Shown here: positions 44,414 through 51,837 of the stretch, piece by piece
How the letters are laid out: each line of letters begins with the position of its first letter
How positions within the stretch are numbered: position 1 is the stretch's first letter
Notes under the pieces: model-generated
The model's input: the letters and a program-made list of their open reading frames with translations, nothing else
Databases searched by the model: none
What the model was told of the DNA's origin: nothing
NCBI RefSeq assembly: GCF_028610705.1
Contig: NZ_JAQQWT010000004.1
Span: 1 to 51,837, forward strand
Length of the DNA stretch: 51,837 nt
Reading direction: 5' to 3'
Source of the DNA: Halalkalibacter alkalisediminis
GTDB lineage: Bacteria; Bacillota; Bacilli; Bacillales; Bacillaceae_D
Program-made: the position numbers and the translations under genes

Positions 44414-44731
44414 TTAAAACATTTGATAACCTCTGACACGTAACATCTTTATGACGACTCCTGCGATAATCGCTCCAATAAAACCACACGTTAGAACTAA
44501 GATATCTACTAAGTGAAGTGCCATCAAATCAGCTCCTAGCAAAGCGAACGATGTTACAGGTGCAGTAAAATAATCAAAAAATCGAACGTTATCAACGATT
44601 AATATAACAATAATCGGATAGGCAAAGGCCATAATCCAAGTTGATCGCAAAACCATATTCAGCAAAAAACCGATTCCAAAAAATAATATCAAAAACAGAA
44701 CCATCGAAATAACTAATTGCGGTAAATTCAC
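44414..44731 (-). CDS. yuiB: YuiB, conserved membrane protein
   Basis: 105 aa, three helices. The N-terminal NLPQLVISMVLFLILFFGIGFLLNMVLRSTWIMA and the end IKMLRVRGYQMF closely follow YuiB of B. subtilis. Start: the GTG at 44731, 6 nt after GGGGG, gives a protein that aligns from its first residues; a 13-codon upstream extension to 44770 lacks a site. Downstream of yuiA in the same direction. No function assigned. Confidence 0.88.
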   Translation of the reverse strand: MNLPQLVISMVLFLILFFGIGFLLNMVLRSTWIMAFAYPIIVILIVDNVRFFDYFTAPVTSFALLGADLMALHLVDILVLTCGFIGAIIAGVVIKMLRVRGYQMF

Positions 44732-44840
44732 GTCTTGCACCCCCGTATTCTTTATAAGTTTACTTAACACGGGACTTTTAAGTCAACTGTATGTCATGAA
44801 ATCTTTGTGTCAATTTATTTTCTTAAATAAACATATATAA

Positions 44841-44873
44841 AAAGGACCAGATCCATTATGGACCTGGTACCTC
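44841..44873 (-). terminator. terminator after yuiA
   Basis: Stem ACCAGGTCC / GGATCTGGT followed by CCTTTTT on the minus strand. Confidence 0.85.
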
Positions 44874-44884
44874 TCTACATTCGC

Positions 44885-45022
44885 TTACTTTGATTGATGA
44901 TCTTGCCCATTCCCTTTACATTGGTTACATGTTTCACTTCCTCCGAGAAGAAGTTGAAAGTAACCCGTTCCTTCGCAATACGGACAATGTTCCGCTTTAG
45001 TCTGTGTATATGAATGATTCAT
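44885..45022 (-). CDS. yuiA: YuiA, 45-aa zinc-knuckle protein
   Basis: 45 aa. Two C-x2-C-x-G-x-G knuckles: CPYCEGTGY (Cys13, Cys16) and CNQCKGNGQ (Cys32, Cys35), the pattern of the DnaJ-type zinc finger. GGAG lies 9 nt before the ATG. It lies between yuiB and yumB as in B. subtilis. Likely binds one zinc; partner and role are unknown. Confidence 0.85.
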   Translation of the reverse strand: MNHSYTQTKAEHCPYCEGTGYFQLLLGGSETCNQCKGNGQDHQSK

Positions 45023-45102
45023 TTATAACACTCCTTATTTTCATTTAAAGTGATAAAGAAATATTATCAGAATAATTCAAAAAATAAAAGTTCGTCAAAT
45101 AA

Positions 45103-45176
45103 TCTTACTTTTTCATGTAAGCGCAAACATGAAGTTATTTCTTTTAATTATGTCCGTATTCTTACTTTTTCATGTA
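45103..45176 (-). promoter_or_regulatory. two 17-bp direct repeats upstream of yuiA
   Basis: tcttactttttcatgta is exact at 45103-45119 and 45160-45176, 57 bp apart; on the coding strand it reads TACATGAAAAAGTAAGA. Both lie upstream of a likely promoter (TTGACG near 45098 with TATTCT 18 bp on), suiting a regulator binding site. Confidence 0.5.
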
Positions 45177-45177
45177 C

Positions 45178-45215
45178 AAAAAAACGAATGCAATACATGC
45201 ATTCGCTTTTTGTGC
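45178..45215 (-). terminator. terminator of yumB
   Basis: Stem AAAGCGAATGCA / TGCATTCGTTT followed by TTTT on the minus strand. Confidence 0.9.
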
Positions 45216-45241
45216 AGAGTATACATCCTCTACTTTTTTTA

Positions 45242-46441
45242 TTACATTGGATTCTTTCCACGCTTTAGAACAAGTGCTGGTCCGCCTAATAAGAACAGGT
45301 AGCGGTTATCAATCATCTTCTTCATAAAGTTAGCTGAAGAACCAAATAATTTTCTTGTTCCAACAACACCGATTGCCTCTTTACCACCAAGCGAAGCAAC
45401 AGTTCCTTTAATGTCCGGTTTAAACGTTTTTAACGAGTCACCTTTCATAAGGGCCTTGATATTATTTGCACATACTTCTGCCATTTGCATAGCAATTTGA
45501 GCAGTTGGAGGGTATGGACGATTGATTTCTTCATTGATAAGAAGCGCACAATCTCCAATAACAAAAATATCATTGTGACCAGGTGCACGTAAGTCAGGAT
45601 CGACTTTAATACGTCCACGCATCGCTTCAAAACCAGACTTTTCAATGATCGCACTACCACGAACACCCGTCGCCCAAACGATTGTTTCAGATTTGATCTC
45701 ATCGCCACTTGCAAGCGTAACACCTGTTTCTGTAACTTCTTTAATTGGGCAGTTGATTTTAAATTCAACACCACGACCTTCAAGAAGGTTCATTGCATAT
45801 TCAACTAATTCTGGATCAAAACCTGGTAAAGCAGTTGGAGCTGCCTCAATGACATACATTTTAACTTTTTCACGCGGTACATCATAGCGTGCACATAATT
45901 CAGGTAGACGCTCAGATAGCTCACCAATAAATTCGATACCTGTAAATCCAGCACCTGCAACGATGAACGTGAGAAGCTCGTCCTGTGGCTCAGGTGTGTT
46001 ATTGTATTTTGCAAACATATACTCAATATGTTCTTTCACTTCACGTGCCCCGTTTACAGTCCACTTGCTAAATGCATATTCGTGAACACCAGGTACGCCA
46101 AATGTTTCAGCTTCAGAACCTAGTCCGACTACAAGGTAATCAAACTCAAGTTCTCCATTTTCAAGAACAACTTTCTTTTCTTCGCGCTTAATTTCAACGA
46201 CACTGTCTTTCACAAACTTAATCTTATTCAAATCCAAAACACTATTAATTGGCATACGAGTACGATCTGGGGATAAAGTTCCCGCAGCTGGCTCGTGTAA
46301 CCATGTTGTTTGATAGTGGTAGTCATGCTTATTCACTAATGTAATGTTTGCTTCATTGTGTCCTAGTTGTTTAGACAAGCGTGATGCTGTAATCATGCCT
46401 GCATAACCGGCACCAAGTATAACGATATTCGGCTTCTTCAA
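45242..46441 (-). CDS. yumB: YumB, type II NADH dehydrogenase-like protein
   Basis: 399 aa. Two dinucleotide folds: IVILGAGYAGMITA for FAD at the N-terminus and FIVAGAGFTGIEFIGEL for NAD(P)H at about 165-185; IVWATGVRG and DIFVIGDCALL belong to the FAD site. NDH-2 group: peripheral membrane oxidation of NADH with quinone. The first residues KKPNIVILGAGYAG align with YumB, which supports the TTG start at 46441 (GGAAGTG upstream); an ATG at 46456 is also possible. A menaquinone gene (mqnE) lies close by. Confidence 0.9.
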   Translation of the reverse strand: MKKPNIVILGAGYAGMITASRLSKQLGHNEANITLVNKHDYHYQTTWLHEPAAGTLSPDRTRMPINSVLDLNKIKFVKDSVVEIKREEKKVVLENGELEFDYLVVGLGSEAETFGVPGVHEYAFSKWTVNGAREVKEHIEYMFAKYNNTPEPQDELLTFIVAGAGFTGIEFIGELSERLPELCARYDVPREKVKMYVIEAAPTALPGFDPELVEYAMNLLEGRGVEFKINCPIKEVTETGVTLASGDEIKSETIVWATGVRGSAIIEKSGFEAMRGRIKVDPDLRAPGHNDIFVIGDCALLINEEINRPYPPTAQIAMQMAEVCANNIKALMKGDSLKTFKPDIKGTVASLGGKEAIGVVGTRKLFGSSANFMKKMIDNRYLFLLGGPALVLKRGKNPM

Positions 46442-46573
46442 ATCAATCACTTCCATATTCTTTTTATTTTTTAAAGCTCCCCCGTAAACATTGTGATTCT
46501 TTTCACGAACCAAGATATAGTAAAACGTAAGTAAAAATGATAATTTCGCAAAAAATTCACAAATACACATCTA

Positions 46574-46602
46574 ATAATATGGCTTTTCTTCTTATTTTTC
46601 AA
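46574..46602 (-). promoter_or_regulatory. SigA promoter of yumB
   Basis: Minus-strand TTGAAA (46602-46597), 17-bp spacer, TATTAT (46579-46574). The transcript would start near 46567, leaving a ~125-nt leader with a TTTGTGA half-site near its beginning. Confidence 0.65.
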
Positions 46603-46908
46603 CATCTTTTCTTATTTTATCAAGCTTTTTTTTCAAATGAATGTAGCTTGTTGACATTTTCTTATTGTTAATGTAAACGAAAACAATTTTATTATTCGTC
46701 AGCCGTTTCAACAATGAGATATACTTATAATGACGACATTACAATTATAAGTGGCAGTCTAACAAGGTTCTTGCATTCCAGAGGGAGCCAACCTGAGGCT
46801 CATAATTTCGAAGAGTTCATCATATGAGCTTGTTAAATGGTGAATATCCACTTTTCAGTCGCGAAATAAATGCCAAAAGCCTTCACCACCTGAATAGTTC
46901 CTTTCAAA

Positions 46909-46947
46909 CAAAAAAAGCCTCATAACGAGGACGACTCGTTACAAGGA
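46909..46947 (-). terminator. terminator of yutM
   Basis: Minus-strand 12-bp stem CCTTGTAACGAG / CTCGTTATGAGG followed by CTTTTTTT. Confidence 0.85.
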
Positions 46948-46963
46948 CTTGATAAAATTAAAT

Positions 46964-47323
46964 TTAGCACTCTTCTGGTGTTCCTGTATTCGTTGCTGTC
47001 CGGAACGACGAGCCACATCCACAAGATGCAATAGCATTTGGATTATCGATCGTAAATCCGCCACCCATCATGTTCTGCTTGTAATCAACAACAAGCCCAT
47101 TAATGATTGGCTCACTTTCTTTGTCAACTAAGACAGAAAGTCCATTTATATCTAACAGTGTATCTTCATCATGTTTCTCTGAATCAAAACCCATTCCATA
47201 TGAAAGTCCGCTACAGCCGCCGCCTTTTACACCAATGCGAAGCATTAAGTTGTTTTCACCTTCAGCTTTCATCATGTCTTTAATTTGGCTTACTGCTGCA
47301 TCCGTTAATGTAATCACGAACAT
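46964..47323 (-). CDS. yutM: A-type iron-sulfur carrier YutM (ErpA/HesB family)
   Basis: 119 aa. Three conserved cysteines: GGGCSGLSYGMGF (first Cys) and SCGCGSSF (CGC). Transfers Fe-S clusters to apo-enzymes. Candidates in this window are IlvD and MqnE, but any pairing is only inferred. Ribosome site GGAGGGATG lies at the start. Length equals YutM of B. subtilis; same neighbourhood near dapF. Confidence 0.93.
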   Translation of the reverse strand: MFVITLTDAAVSQIKDMMKAEGENNLMLRIGVKGGGCSGLSYGMGFDSEKHDEDTLLDINGLSVLVDKESEPIINGLVVDYKQNMMGGGFTIDNPNAIASCGCGSSFRTATNTGTPEEC

Positions 47324-47397
47324 CCCTCCTAATCGCTGTTACGATTAGTATACTCCTTCAGACCTTGAACCTCAAGTGATCCACTCGCGGAATTCTT

Positions 47398-47601
47398 TCA
47401 GTAAGAAAACGAACGTTGCCAATTAGTTGATCTATTGGGTACTTCTAACAGAATCATTTTATTATGTGCACGATCTAATTCTTGACTATAATGAAGTACG
47501 ATAGGATGACTCATTCCGTATTGTCCTGCTGCATTAACCATTTTGTTACGTAGTTCCTCAATTTTTTCCAGACATGCTTCTTGTTTCAATACTTTGTTCA
47601 T
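47398..47601 (-). CDS. Spo0E-family aspartyl-phosphate phosphatase
   Basis: About 67 aa: two helices with the signature SQELD (LHYSQELDRAHNKM) after IEELRNKMVNAAGQYG. These proteins dephosphorylate Spo0A-P and delay sporulation. I chose ATG 47601 (MNKVLKQ) with GGAGAGG 9 nt upstream; in-frame starts at 47607 and 47619 are closer to or within that site. Which Spo0E/YisI/YnzD subtype it is cannot be told. It is one of two sporulation brakes in the window, with sda. Confidence 0.88.
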   Translation of the reverse strand: MNKVLKQEACLEKIEELRNKMVNAAGQYGMSHPIVLHYSQELDRAHNKMILLEVPNRSTNWQRSFSY

Positions 47602-47619
47602 CTCCATCACCCTCTCCAC

Positions 47620-47947
47620 AGACAGCTTTTAATCTCTTTCGCACACCTCAGTTTAGTATTAAAGTAATAGTACCAAACAAAAGGAAATTAATGCAATATG
47701 CTAACTATTAAAAATAGGTTTTTTTTATTAAAATTTACAAATTTATGAAATTTGTAATGCCGATGATTTCCCATAAAAATGCTATTTCTTTCTTTAATCC
47801 TATTCTGATAGTATAATAGTAGGCAAATACGAAAGAATATAAACCTTTTTTATTAAGTTCTATAAAAAGAAGCAAAATCCTTCTTGTAATTCGAACTTCA
47901 ATATAGAATATGAACGGTTTATTTAGATCGAAATGGAGGACAAGTTG
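47620..47947. other. 328-bp gap ahead of mqnE
   Basis: A+T-rich divergent control region. A good TATAAT lies at 47812-47817 on the plus strand, about 130 bp before mqnE, with a poor -35. No gene seen. Confidence 0.5.
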
Positions 47948-49042
47948 ATGGGAATTATGTTAACCGATACAAAACTGCAAACCATTGCAGAAAAAGTCAA
48001 CCACGACGAACGTCTTACGATAGAGGATGGCTTATACTTATTCGATAGTCCTGATTTACTTGGTATTGCTCAGTTAGCAAACCAAGTCAACCATAAGAAA
48101 AACGGAGACCATGTTTACTTTATTGAAAACATGTACATCAATCCGACTAATGTTTGTGAAGCCAATTGTGGTTTTTGCGGTTTTAAGCGCAAGCCAGGTG
48201 AAGAAGGCGCTTATACAATGGATAGTGACGCATTACTTGAATATGTGGAGAAAAGATGGAATGATAACATCCGTGAATTCCATATTGTTGGTGGACATAA
48301 TCATGAGGTTCCTTTTGACTATTATTTGAACACGATTCGTACGTTAAAAAAGCACTACCCTCAAGTTACGGTAAAAGCTTATACGGGTGCTGAAATTGAG
48401 TTCTTCTCACGTATTTCAGGTTTATCGATGAAAGAAGTTCTTGAAGAATTAATGAAAGCTGGTTTGGATACTCTACCTGGCGGTGGTGCTGAAATTTTAA
48501 CAGAGCGCTATCGTTTAAAAATGAGTCCAGACAAAGCATCAACGGACCAATGGTTAGAGGCTCACGAAATTGCCCACAACCTAGGATTAAAGACGCATGC
48601 AACAATGCTCTATGGTTCCATTGAAACAAAAGAAGAGCGCCTTATTCATATGGATCGCCTTCGCAAGCTTCAAGACCGCACGAATGGGTACATGGTCTTT
48701 ATCCCACTAGCCATGCAACCACGTAGTATCAATGCCGGAATTAAGCGTCGTACAACTGCCTATGATGATATGCGGACATTGGCGATTAGTCGTTTAATGT
48801 TAGACAACTTTGATCACATCAAAGCTTACTGGATTAACATTGGTGTTCAGCTAACACAAATGGCTTTAACATTTGGTTCAAGCGACATTCATGGTACGTT
48901 AATCGAAGAGCGTATTTCACATGCTGTTGGAGCGTTAACCTCGCAAGGAATTACTCGTGAAGAGCTCATCTATCTTATTAAGAGCGCCGGGAAAACACCA
49001 GTTGAGCGCGATACGTTTTATAATGTGATTAAGACTTATTAA
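47948..49042 (+). CDS. mqnE: aminofutalosine synthase MqnE (radical SAM)
   Basis: 364 aa. Radical SAM cluster motif C-x3-C-x2-C at Cys70, Cys74, Cys77 (CEANCGFCGF). GLDTLPGGGAEIL and GLKTHATMLYGSIET are typical of the CofH/MqnC/MqnE group; the HINxTNVC-like front and HIVGGHNHEVPFDYY place it nearest MqnE, which joins adenosine and 3-(carboxyvinyl)oxybenzoate for menaquinone by the futalosine path. GGAGG is 8 nt before the ATG at 47948. No other mqn gene is adjacent, and a terminator follows. MqnC is the alternative, less likely. Confidence 0.85.
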   Translation: MGIMLTDTKLQTIAEKVNHDERLTIEDGLYLFDSPDLLGIAQLANQVNHKKNGDHVYFIENMYINPTNVCEANCGFCGFKRKPGEEGAYTMDSDALLEYVEKRWNDNIREFHIVGGHNHEVPFDYYLNTIRTLKKHYPQVTVKAYTGAEIEFFSRISGLSMKEVLEELMKAGLDTLPGGGAEILTERYRLKMSPDKASTDQWLEAHEIAHNLGLKTHATMLYGSIETKEERLIHMDRLRKLQDRTNGYMVFIPLAMQPRSINAGIKRRTTAYDDMRTLAISRLMLDNFDHIKAYWINIGVQLTQMALTFGSSDIHGTLIEERISHAVGALTSQGITREELIYLIKSAGKTPVERDTFYNVIKTY

Positions 49043-49356
49043 TAATCAAAGAAAAGCTAGGAGAAAACGCTCCTAGCTTTTCTTTTTTCCTCCTGTAAAA
49101 GAAAAAAAGATAACATGTCCACTCTATTACTTCTCTCCTATTAGCGATATTTATTCAAAATGCTTTATCTGACAACTTCCTCCTTTTTCTCTACAGCCCC
49201 TCTACTCCCGACAATGATCGACTTCATTCTTCTTTTTACCCTAGTTATTTAGTAATACGAAACATTTACAGAAGATAGGTTTTTCTAATCTTACAAGCTT
49301 ATCTTCCTTTATTTACAATATTGTTGTAGGCAATTCTATTAACGAGGAGGAGTTTT
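49043..49356. other. 314-bp gap between mqnE and the carboxypeptidase gene
   Basis: After the mqnE terminator the DNA is pyrimidine-rich (49100-49250). An inverted pair GAAGATA / TATCTTC spans about 49273-49313. I could not place a clear promoter; no gene seen. Confidence 0.5.
49047..49090 (+). terminator. terminator of mqnE
   Basis: Stem AAAAGCTAGGAG / CTCCTAGCTTTT followed by CTTTTTT. Confidence 0.92.
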
Positions 49357-50430
49357 ATGAAGAAGATGAGTAAAAAAATTCTTACTGTTTCTCTAGCAAG
49401 TGCTATGGCGTTTGGTGCTCTTGCAACGGCGGCAATTCCTGTGGGAGCTGTAGGAAATGGACCAAATTACAACGGAAACGAATCCATACGGACCTCCATG
49501 CTTATTACATATGATGAAATGGTTGATTATCTAAAAAAACAAGAAAAAATGCAAGAAGCATTAGAACTCGAGGTTATTGGACAAACAGTAAAAGGGCGCG
49601 ATATTTATTTAGCTAAATACATCTCGAATCCTGCTAATCCAACGATCCTCTTTTTGACTCAACAGCACGGGAACGAGCAACTAGCTACTGAAGGCGCTTT
49701 GGAGTTCATTAAACACCTCGGTACTGGTAAAACAAAAGGCGTATTAGAGAATGTAAACGTTCTAATCGTTCCAATGCAAAACGCTGATGGTGCAATGGGA
49801 GACGTTAACTTCTCTACTGAGAATTATGTTGCTGATGGTGGTCGTCATCTTACTCGTACGAATGCGAATAACTTTGACTTAAACCGTGAACATGATAAAG
49901 AAGTTTCTTCTATGCAACCTGAAGCATATGCGTTACACAAAAATGTTCTTGAGAAATATGACATTGATTACTTGATTGATTTACATCATCAAGGAACCCA
50001 AAGTGAAATAAACGGAAAATATGTATCTGGCTCGATTTTATATCCGACTAATTCATCTATTAACCCTGAAGTAGTTGAAAACTCTAAGAAATTGGGTGCC
50101 GTTGTTTATCACGAAATTGAATCAAAAGGGTGGGGCCATCTAGGTAAATACAACGGAGGAACAGGCTTAAACATTGGTCGAAACGGAATTGCCGAAAGAT
50201 ACGATATTGCCACACTTTTATTTGAAATGCGTGGGATGTCTGACCACTCCTACGAACCATATGTATTAGGGCAAAAAAGCAATGGTTATTTAATCAAACA
50301 ATCCATTGCGACGCTTGATTCTACGGTTAGAGCCATTGCTGACGGTTCGATCGAATCTGTAGATACTAGTTTCTGGGAAATATTACCTTTCCAAACCAAT
50401 AGAATTGCTGAGGAAGAAGAAGGCGAATAA
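49357..50430 (+). CDS. secreted M14 zinc carboxypeptidase
   Basis: 357 aa with a signal peptide (KKILTVSLASAMAFGALATAAIPVGAVG; cleavage near 30). M14 landmarks: zinc ligands HGNE (His104, Glu107) and the later His in DLHHQG (about 210), substrate Asn-Arg-like NFDLNREH (about 172-179), catalytic Glu in LLFEMRG (Glu291). Removes C-terminal residues from peptides or acts on gamma-D-Glu-mDAP links; the specificity is open. GGAGG lies 8 nt before the ATG. Monocistronic. Confidence 0.9.
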   Translation: MKKMSKKILTVSLASAMAFGALATAAIPVGAVGNGPNYNGNESIRTSMLITYDEMVDYLKKQEKMQEALELEVIGQTVKGRDIYLAKYISNPANPTILFLTQQHGNEQLATEGALEFIKHLGTGKTKGVLENVNVLIVPMQNADGAMGDVNFSTENYVADGGRHLTRTNANNFDLNREHDKEVSSMQPEAYALHKNVLEKYDIDYLIDLHHQGTQSEINGKYVSGSILYPTNSSINPEVVENSKKLGAVVYHEIESKGWGHLGKYNGGTGLNIGRNGIAERYDIATLLFEMRGMSDHSYEPYVLGQKSNGYLIKQSIATLDSTVRAIADGSIESVDTSFWEILPFQTNRIAEEEEGE

Positions 50431-50431
50431 A

Positions 50432-50465
50432 GAAAAAAGGTAACCGATGAAGGTTACCTTTCTCC
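50432..50465 (+). terminator. terminator of the carboxypeptidase gene
   Basis: Stem AGAAAAAAGGTAACC / GGTTACCTTTCTC with short T stretch. Confidence 0.8.
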
Positions 50466-50493
50466 TGTTAACTAAATACATCAAAATGAACCT

Positions 50494-51342
50494 TTATTTT
50501 CTTTCAAAGGTTCCCTCACAAATCACTTCAGCCGCCCCCTTCATAAGGACATTCCCATCTTCTTGCCAAGTGATCGCTAAATCTCCTCCGAGCAAATGAA
50601 CAATGACTTCTTCCCCTTTTTGACAGTGACCATTAAGAACCGCAGCAACTACCGCAGCACATGCTCCTGTTCCACAAGCTTGTGTAATACCAGAACCTCT
50701 TTCCCACACGCGAAAATGAAGCTCCGTTTCGGATACCACTTCAACAAACTCGACATTTACCCATTCAGGGAAACGCTCATCCTTTTCCATTTTAGGTCCG
50801 ATTGTTTCCACTGGCGCCTCTTCAATATGTTCCACAAACATGACCGCATGCGGATTTCCCATTGAAACAGCAGTTACTTTTAATTCTTGATCCTCAAATG
50901 TAAATAATTCTCCGACTACTTGCTCTTGTTCTTCGCCTAGCATCGGGATCGCCTGTCTCGCAAGGATAGGATGCCCCATATCGACACTCACTGTATGAAC
51001 TCTATCGTTTTGTACATGAACCGTCGCTTCAACCAAGCCACCTACTGTTTCAATTTTAAATGTTTCTTTTTCAATATACCCATTCTCAAAAGCAAATTTC
51101 GCAACACAGCGCAAGCCATTTCCACAATTTTTTGCTTCAGATCCATCGTTGTTAAAAACACGCATTTTAACAGGCGCGACGTCAGATGGACAAACCAAAA
51201 TCATTCCATCGGAACCAATTCCTTTATTTTTATCAGCAACTTCAATCGCTAATGAGGCCAATTTATCTTCATCAAGCGTTTGTTTAAACATATCAACATA
51301 AATATAGCTATTTCCTAATCCGTGCATTTTTGTGAATTGCAA
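50494..51342 (-). CDS. dapF: diaminopimelate epimerase DapF
   Basis: 282 aa. Converts LL- to meso-diaminopimelate for lysine and peptidoglycan. Both catalytic Cys are present: [16 protein letters not shown] (Cys73) and [11 protein letters not shown] (near 220). The start is a TTG at 51342 giving [11 protein letters not shown], as expected for the family, with AAGGA about 10 nt upstream. Six bp behind the small Cys-rich protein gene, so they share an operon. Same neighbourhood as dapF (yutL) in B. subtilis. Confidence 0.96.
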   Translation of the reverse strand: MQFTKMHGLGNSYIYVDMFKQTLDEDKLASLAIEVADKNKGIGSDGMILVCPSDVAPVKMRVFNNDGSEAKNCGNGLRCVAKFAFENGYIEKETFKIETVGGLVEATVHVQNDRVHTVSVDMGHPILARQAIPMLGEEQEQVVGELFTFEDQELKVTAVSMGNPHAVMFVEHIEEAPVETIGPKMEKDERFPEWVNVEFVEVVSETELHFRVWERGSGITQACGTGACAAVVAAVLNGHCQKGEEVIVHLLGGDLAITWQEDGNVLMKGAAEVICEGTFERK

Positions 51343-51348
51343 ATTGGT

Positions 51349-51591
51349 TCAATCCTTTCTTAACTTCTTATCAGTCCAAAAGTAATCTTCATCCGCTTCA
51401 AGAATGGTCATTTTCCCATTGCAGCACGGCATAATTAAATTGGTTTTTATACTTTCCTGCGCTCGCTTAAATTCTGATTTTTTCATATTGGTTAACACAT
51501 TTTCCGCCCCACAGAAAGGACATGTTTGCACATATATATCATTAAACAGGCGCTCATATGGCCAGGTATTTACAAATGGGATGACATCCAC
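51349..51591 (-). CDS. small Cys-rich protein upstream of dapF
   Basis: About 80 aa. VDVIPFVNTWPYERLFNDIYVQTCPFCGAENVL holds a C-x2-C pair, and a second CC lies in NLIMPCCNGKMTILE; together they could bind zinc. Cytoplasmic, charged, no membrane segment. The start is unsure: GTG at 51591 with GGAAGGA about 11 nt upstream, or an in-frame TTG at 51618 without a site. I recognise the type only as a conserved Bacillaceae hypothetical; coupling to dapF is the only functional hint. Confidence 0.7.
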   Translation of the reverse strand: MDVIPFVNTWPYERLFNDIYVQTCPFCGAENVLTNMKKSEFKRAQESIKTNLIMPCCNGKMTILEADEDYFWTDKKLRKD

Positions 51592-51636
51592 CTGTTCACA
51601 CTTCCTTCCCCGCTTCAAGTCTGTCGTTTTAAGGGT

Positions 51637-51837
51637 GCAATGGCTACGTTCACTGCTTAGATGGAAAGAAAAAAGGTAAAGTTCGACCTCTTTTCTTTCT
51701 CCTAATTCGCCCTGTACTTATGGTGTTTGCAGTGGCTTCGCTCATTGCTTAGATAGAAATAAAAAAGGTAAAGTTCGACCTTTTTTCTTTCTCCTAATTC
51801 GCCCTGTACTTATGGTGTTTGCAATGGCTTCGCTCAC
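51637..51837 (+). repeat. 92-bp tandem repeat of the head-plus-hairpin family, running off the window
   Basis: Heads start at 51637 (gcaatggctacgttcactgc), 51729 (gcagtggcttcgctcattgc) and 51821 (gcaatggcttcgctcac), exactly 92 bp apart. Each head leads into a hairpin with arms GAAA.AAAAAAGGT / ACC(T/C)TTTTCTTTC around AAAGTTCG (51664-51700 and 51755-51792), then a linker ctcctaattcgccctgtact. No gene is supported in 51619-51837. Confidence 0.92.

Larger units (their letters stand above)
46571..46963. other. 393-bp gap between yumB and yutM
   Basis: Contains the yumB promoter, a plus-strand TATAAT at 46726-46731 followed by hairpin-forming sequence (GAGCC/GGCTC at 46784-46801), and the yutM terminator. 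I see no convincing gene; a 32-codon plus-strand ORF near 46824 has no ribosome binding site. Confidence 0.5.

Noticed and set aside
46545-46570. Rex operator at the yumB leader
   Set aside because: Only one half (TTTGTGA) fits; the other half differs at three of seven positions.
46824-46922. 32-codon ORF in the yumB-yutM gap
   Set aside because: No ribosome site, and it ends within the yutM terminator.

Overview
The window is chromosomal DNA from a spore-forming member of the Bacillaceae. I infer an alkaliphile-like Bacillus relative (Alkalihalobacillus/Halalkalibacter type), but the species cannot be fixed from the sequence. Supporting signs are the typical Bacillus rrn leader, strong GGAGG ribosome binding sites, sporulation regulators (Sda, Spo0E family), and gene order that follows Bacillus subtilis yug-yui-yum-yut: yugO, yugN, pgi, yugJ/K, yuzA, yugI, alaT, alaR, then bioY(yuiG), yuiF, yuiE(pepA), yuiD, yuiC, yuiB, yuiA, yumB, yutM and dapF.

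Layout. 1-490: the 5' end of a 16S rRNA gene on the minus strand with its leader and two tandem promoters. 492-5900: rhodanese, purT, alkaline phosphatase, a Gly/His-rich small protein (possibly spore coat) and an MBL-fold hydrolase. 5949-10716: a broken allophanate hydrolase-like amidase joined head-to-head with an amino-acid permease that has lost its upstream region, then ilvD. 10868-15600: a nucleoside-binding-type lipoprotein coupled to a membrane diguanylate cyclase, a decayed PAS-GGDEF-EAL gene, a small membrane protein and a thioesterase. 15750-17330: sda behind a structured leader, a nuclease-like/winged-helix protein followed by an array of about 50-bp repeats that changes orientation, and tRNA-Ala(GGC). 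17393-31346: the conserved yug block with yfmL-like and thiM genes inside it, then an isochorismatase-family hydrolase, YihY, HU, RDD and BioY genes. 31414-40707: lipoprotein, YuiF, a YtrA-type ABC operon, a TRAP transporter and PepA. 40978-47620: YuiD, a BtuF-like protein, YuiC, a decayed chemoreceptor, YuiB, YuiA, an NDH-2-like enzyme, YutM and a Spo0E-type phosphatase. 47948-51837: MqnE (futalosine menaquinone route), an M14 carboxypeptidase, DapF, a small Cys-rich protein and a 92-bp tandem repeat running off the right end.

The most unusual content is repetitive. (1) At 16850-17175 lie seven 20-bp cores at about 50-bp spacing, two in one orientation and five in the other, directly behind a gene for a PD-(D/E)XK/DUF559-like protein with a C-terminal winged helix. 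(2) A hairpin repeat family with a shared head (cagtggcttcgctcattgct) and a shared loop (aagttcg) but different stems occurs at 39110-39237 and 51637-51837. (3) A 45-bp palindrome at 39036-39080 is bounded by perfect 9-bp direct repeats inside one copy of that family, and a related palindrome sits at 33712-33755. These suggest small mobile palindromes.

Three genes (amidase, EAL protein, chemoreceptor) are clearly broken, each by truncation plus single-base lesions. This suggests recent loss of catabolic and signalling functions, although the single-base indels alone could be assembly errors.
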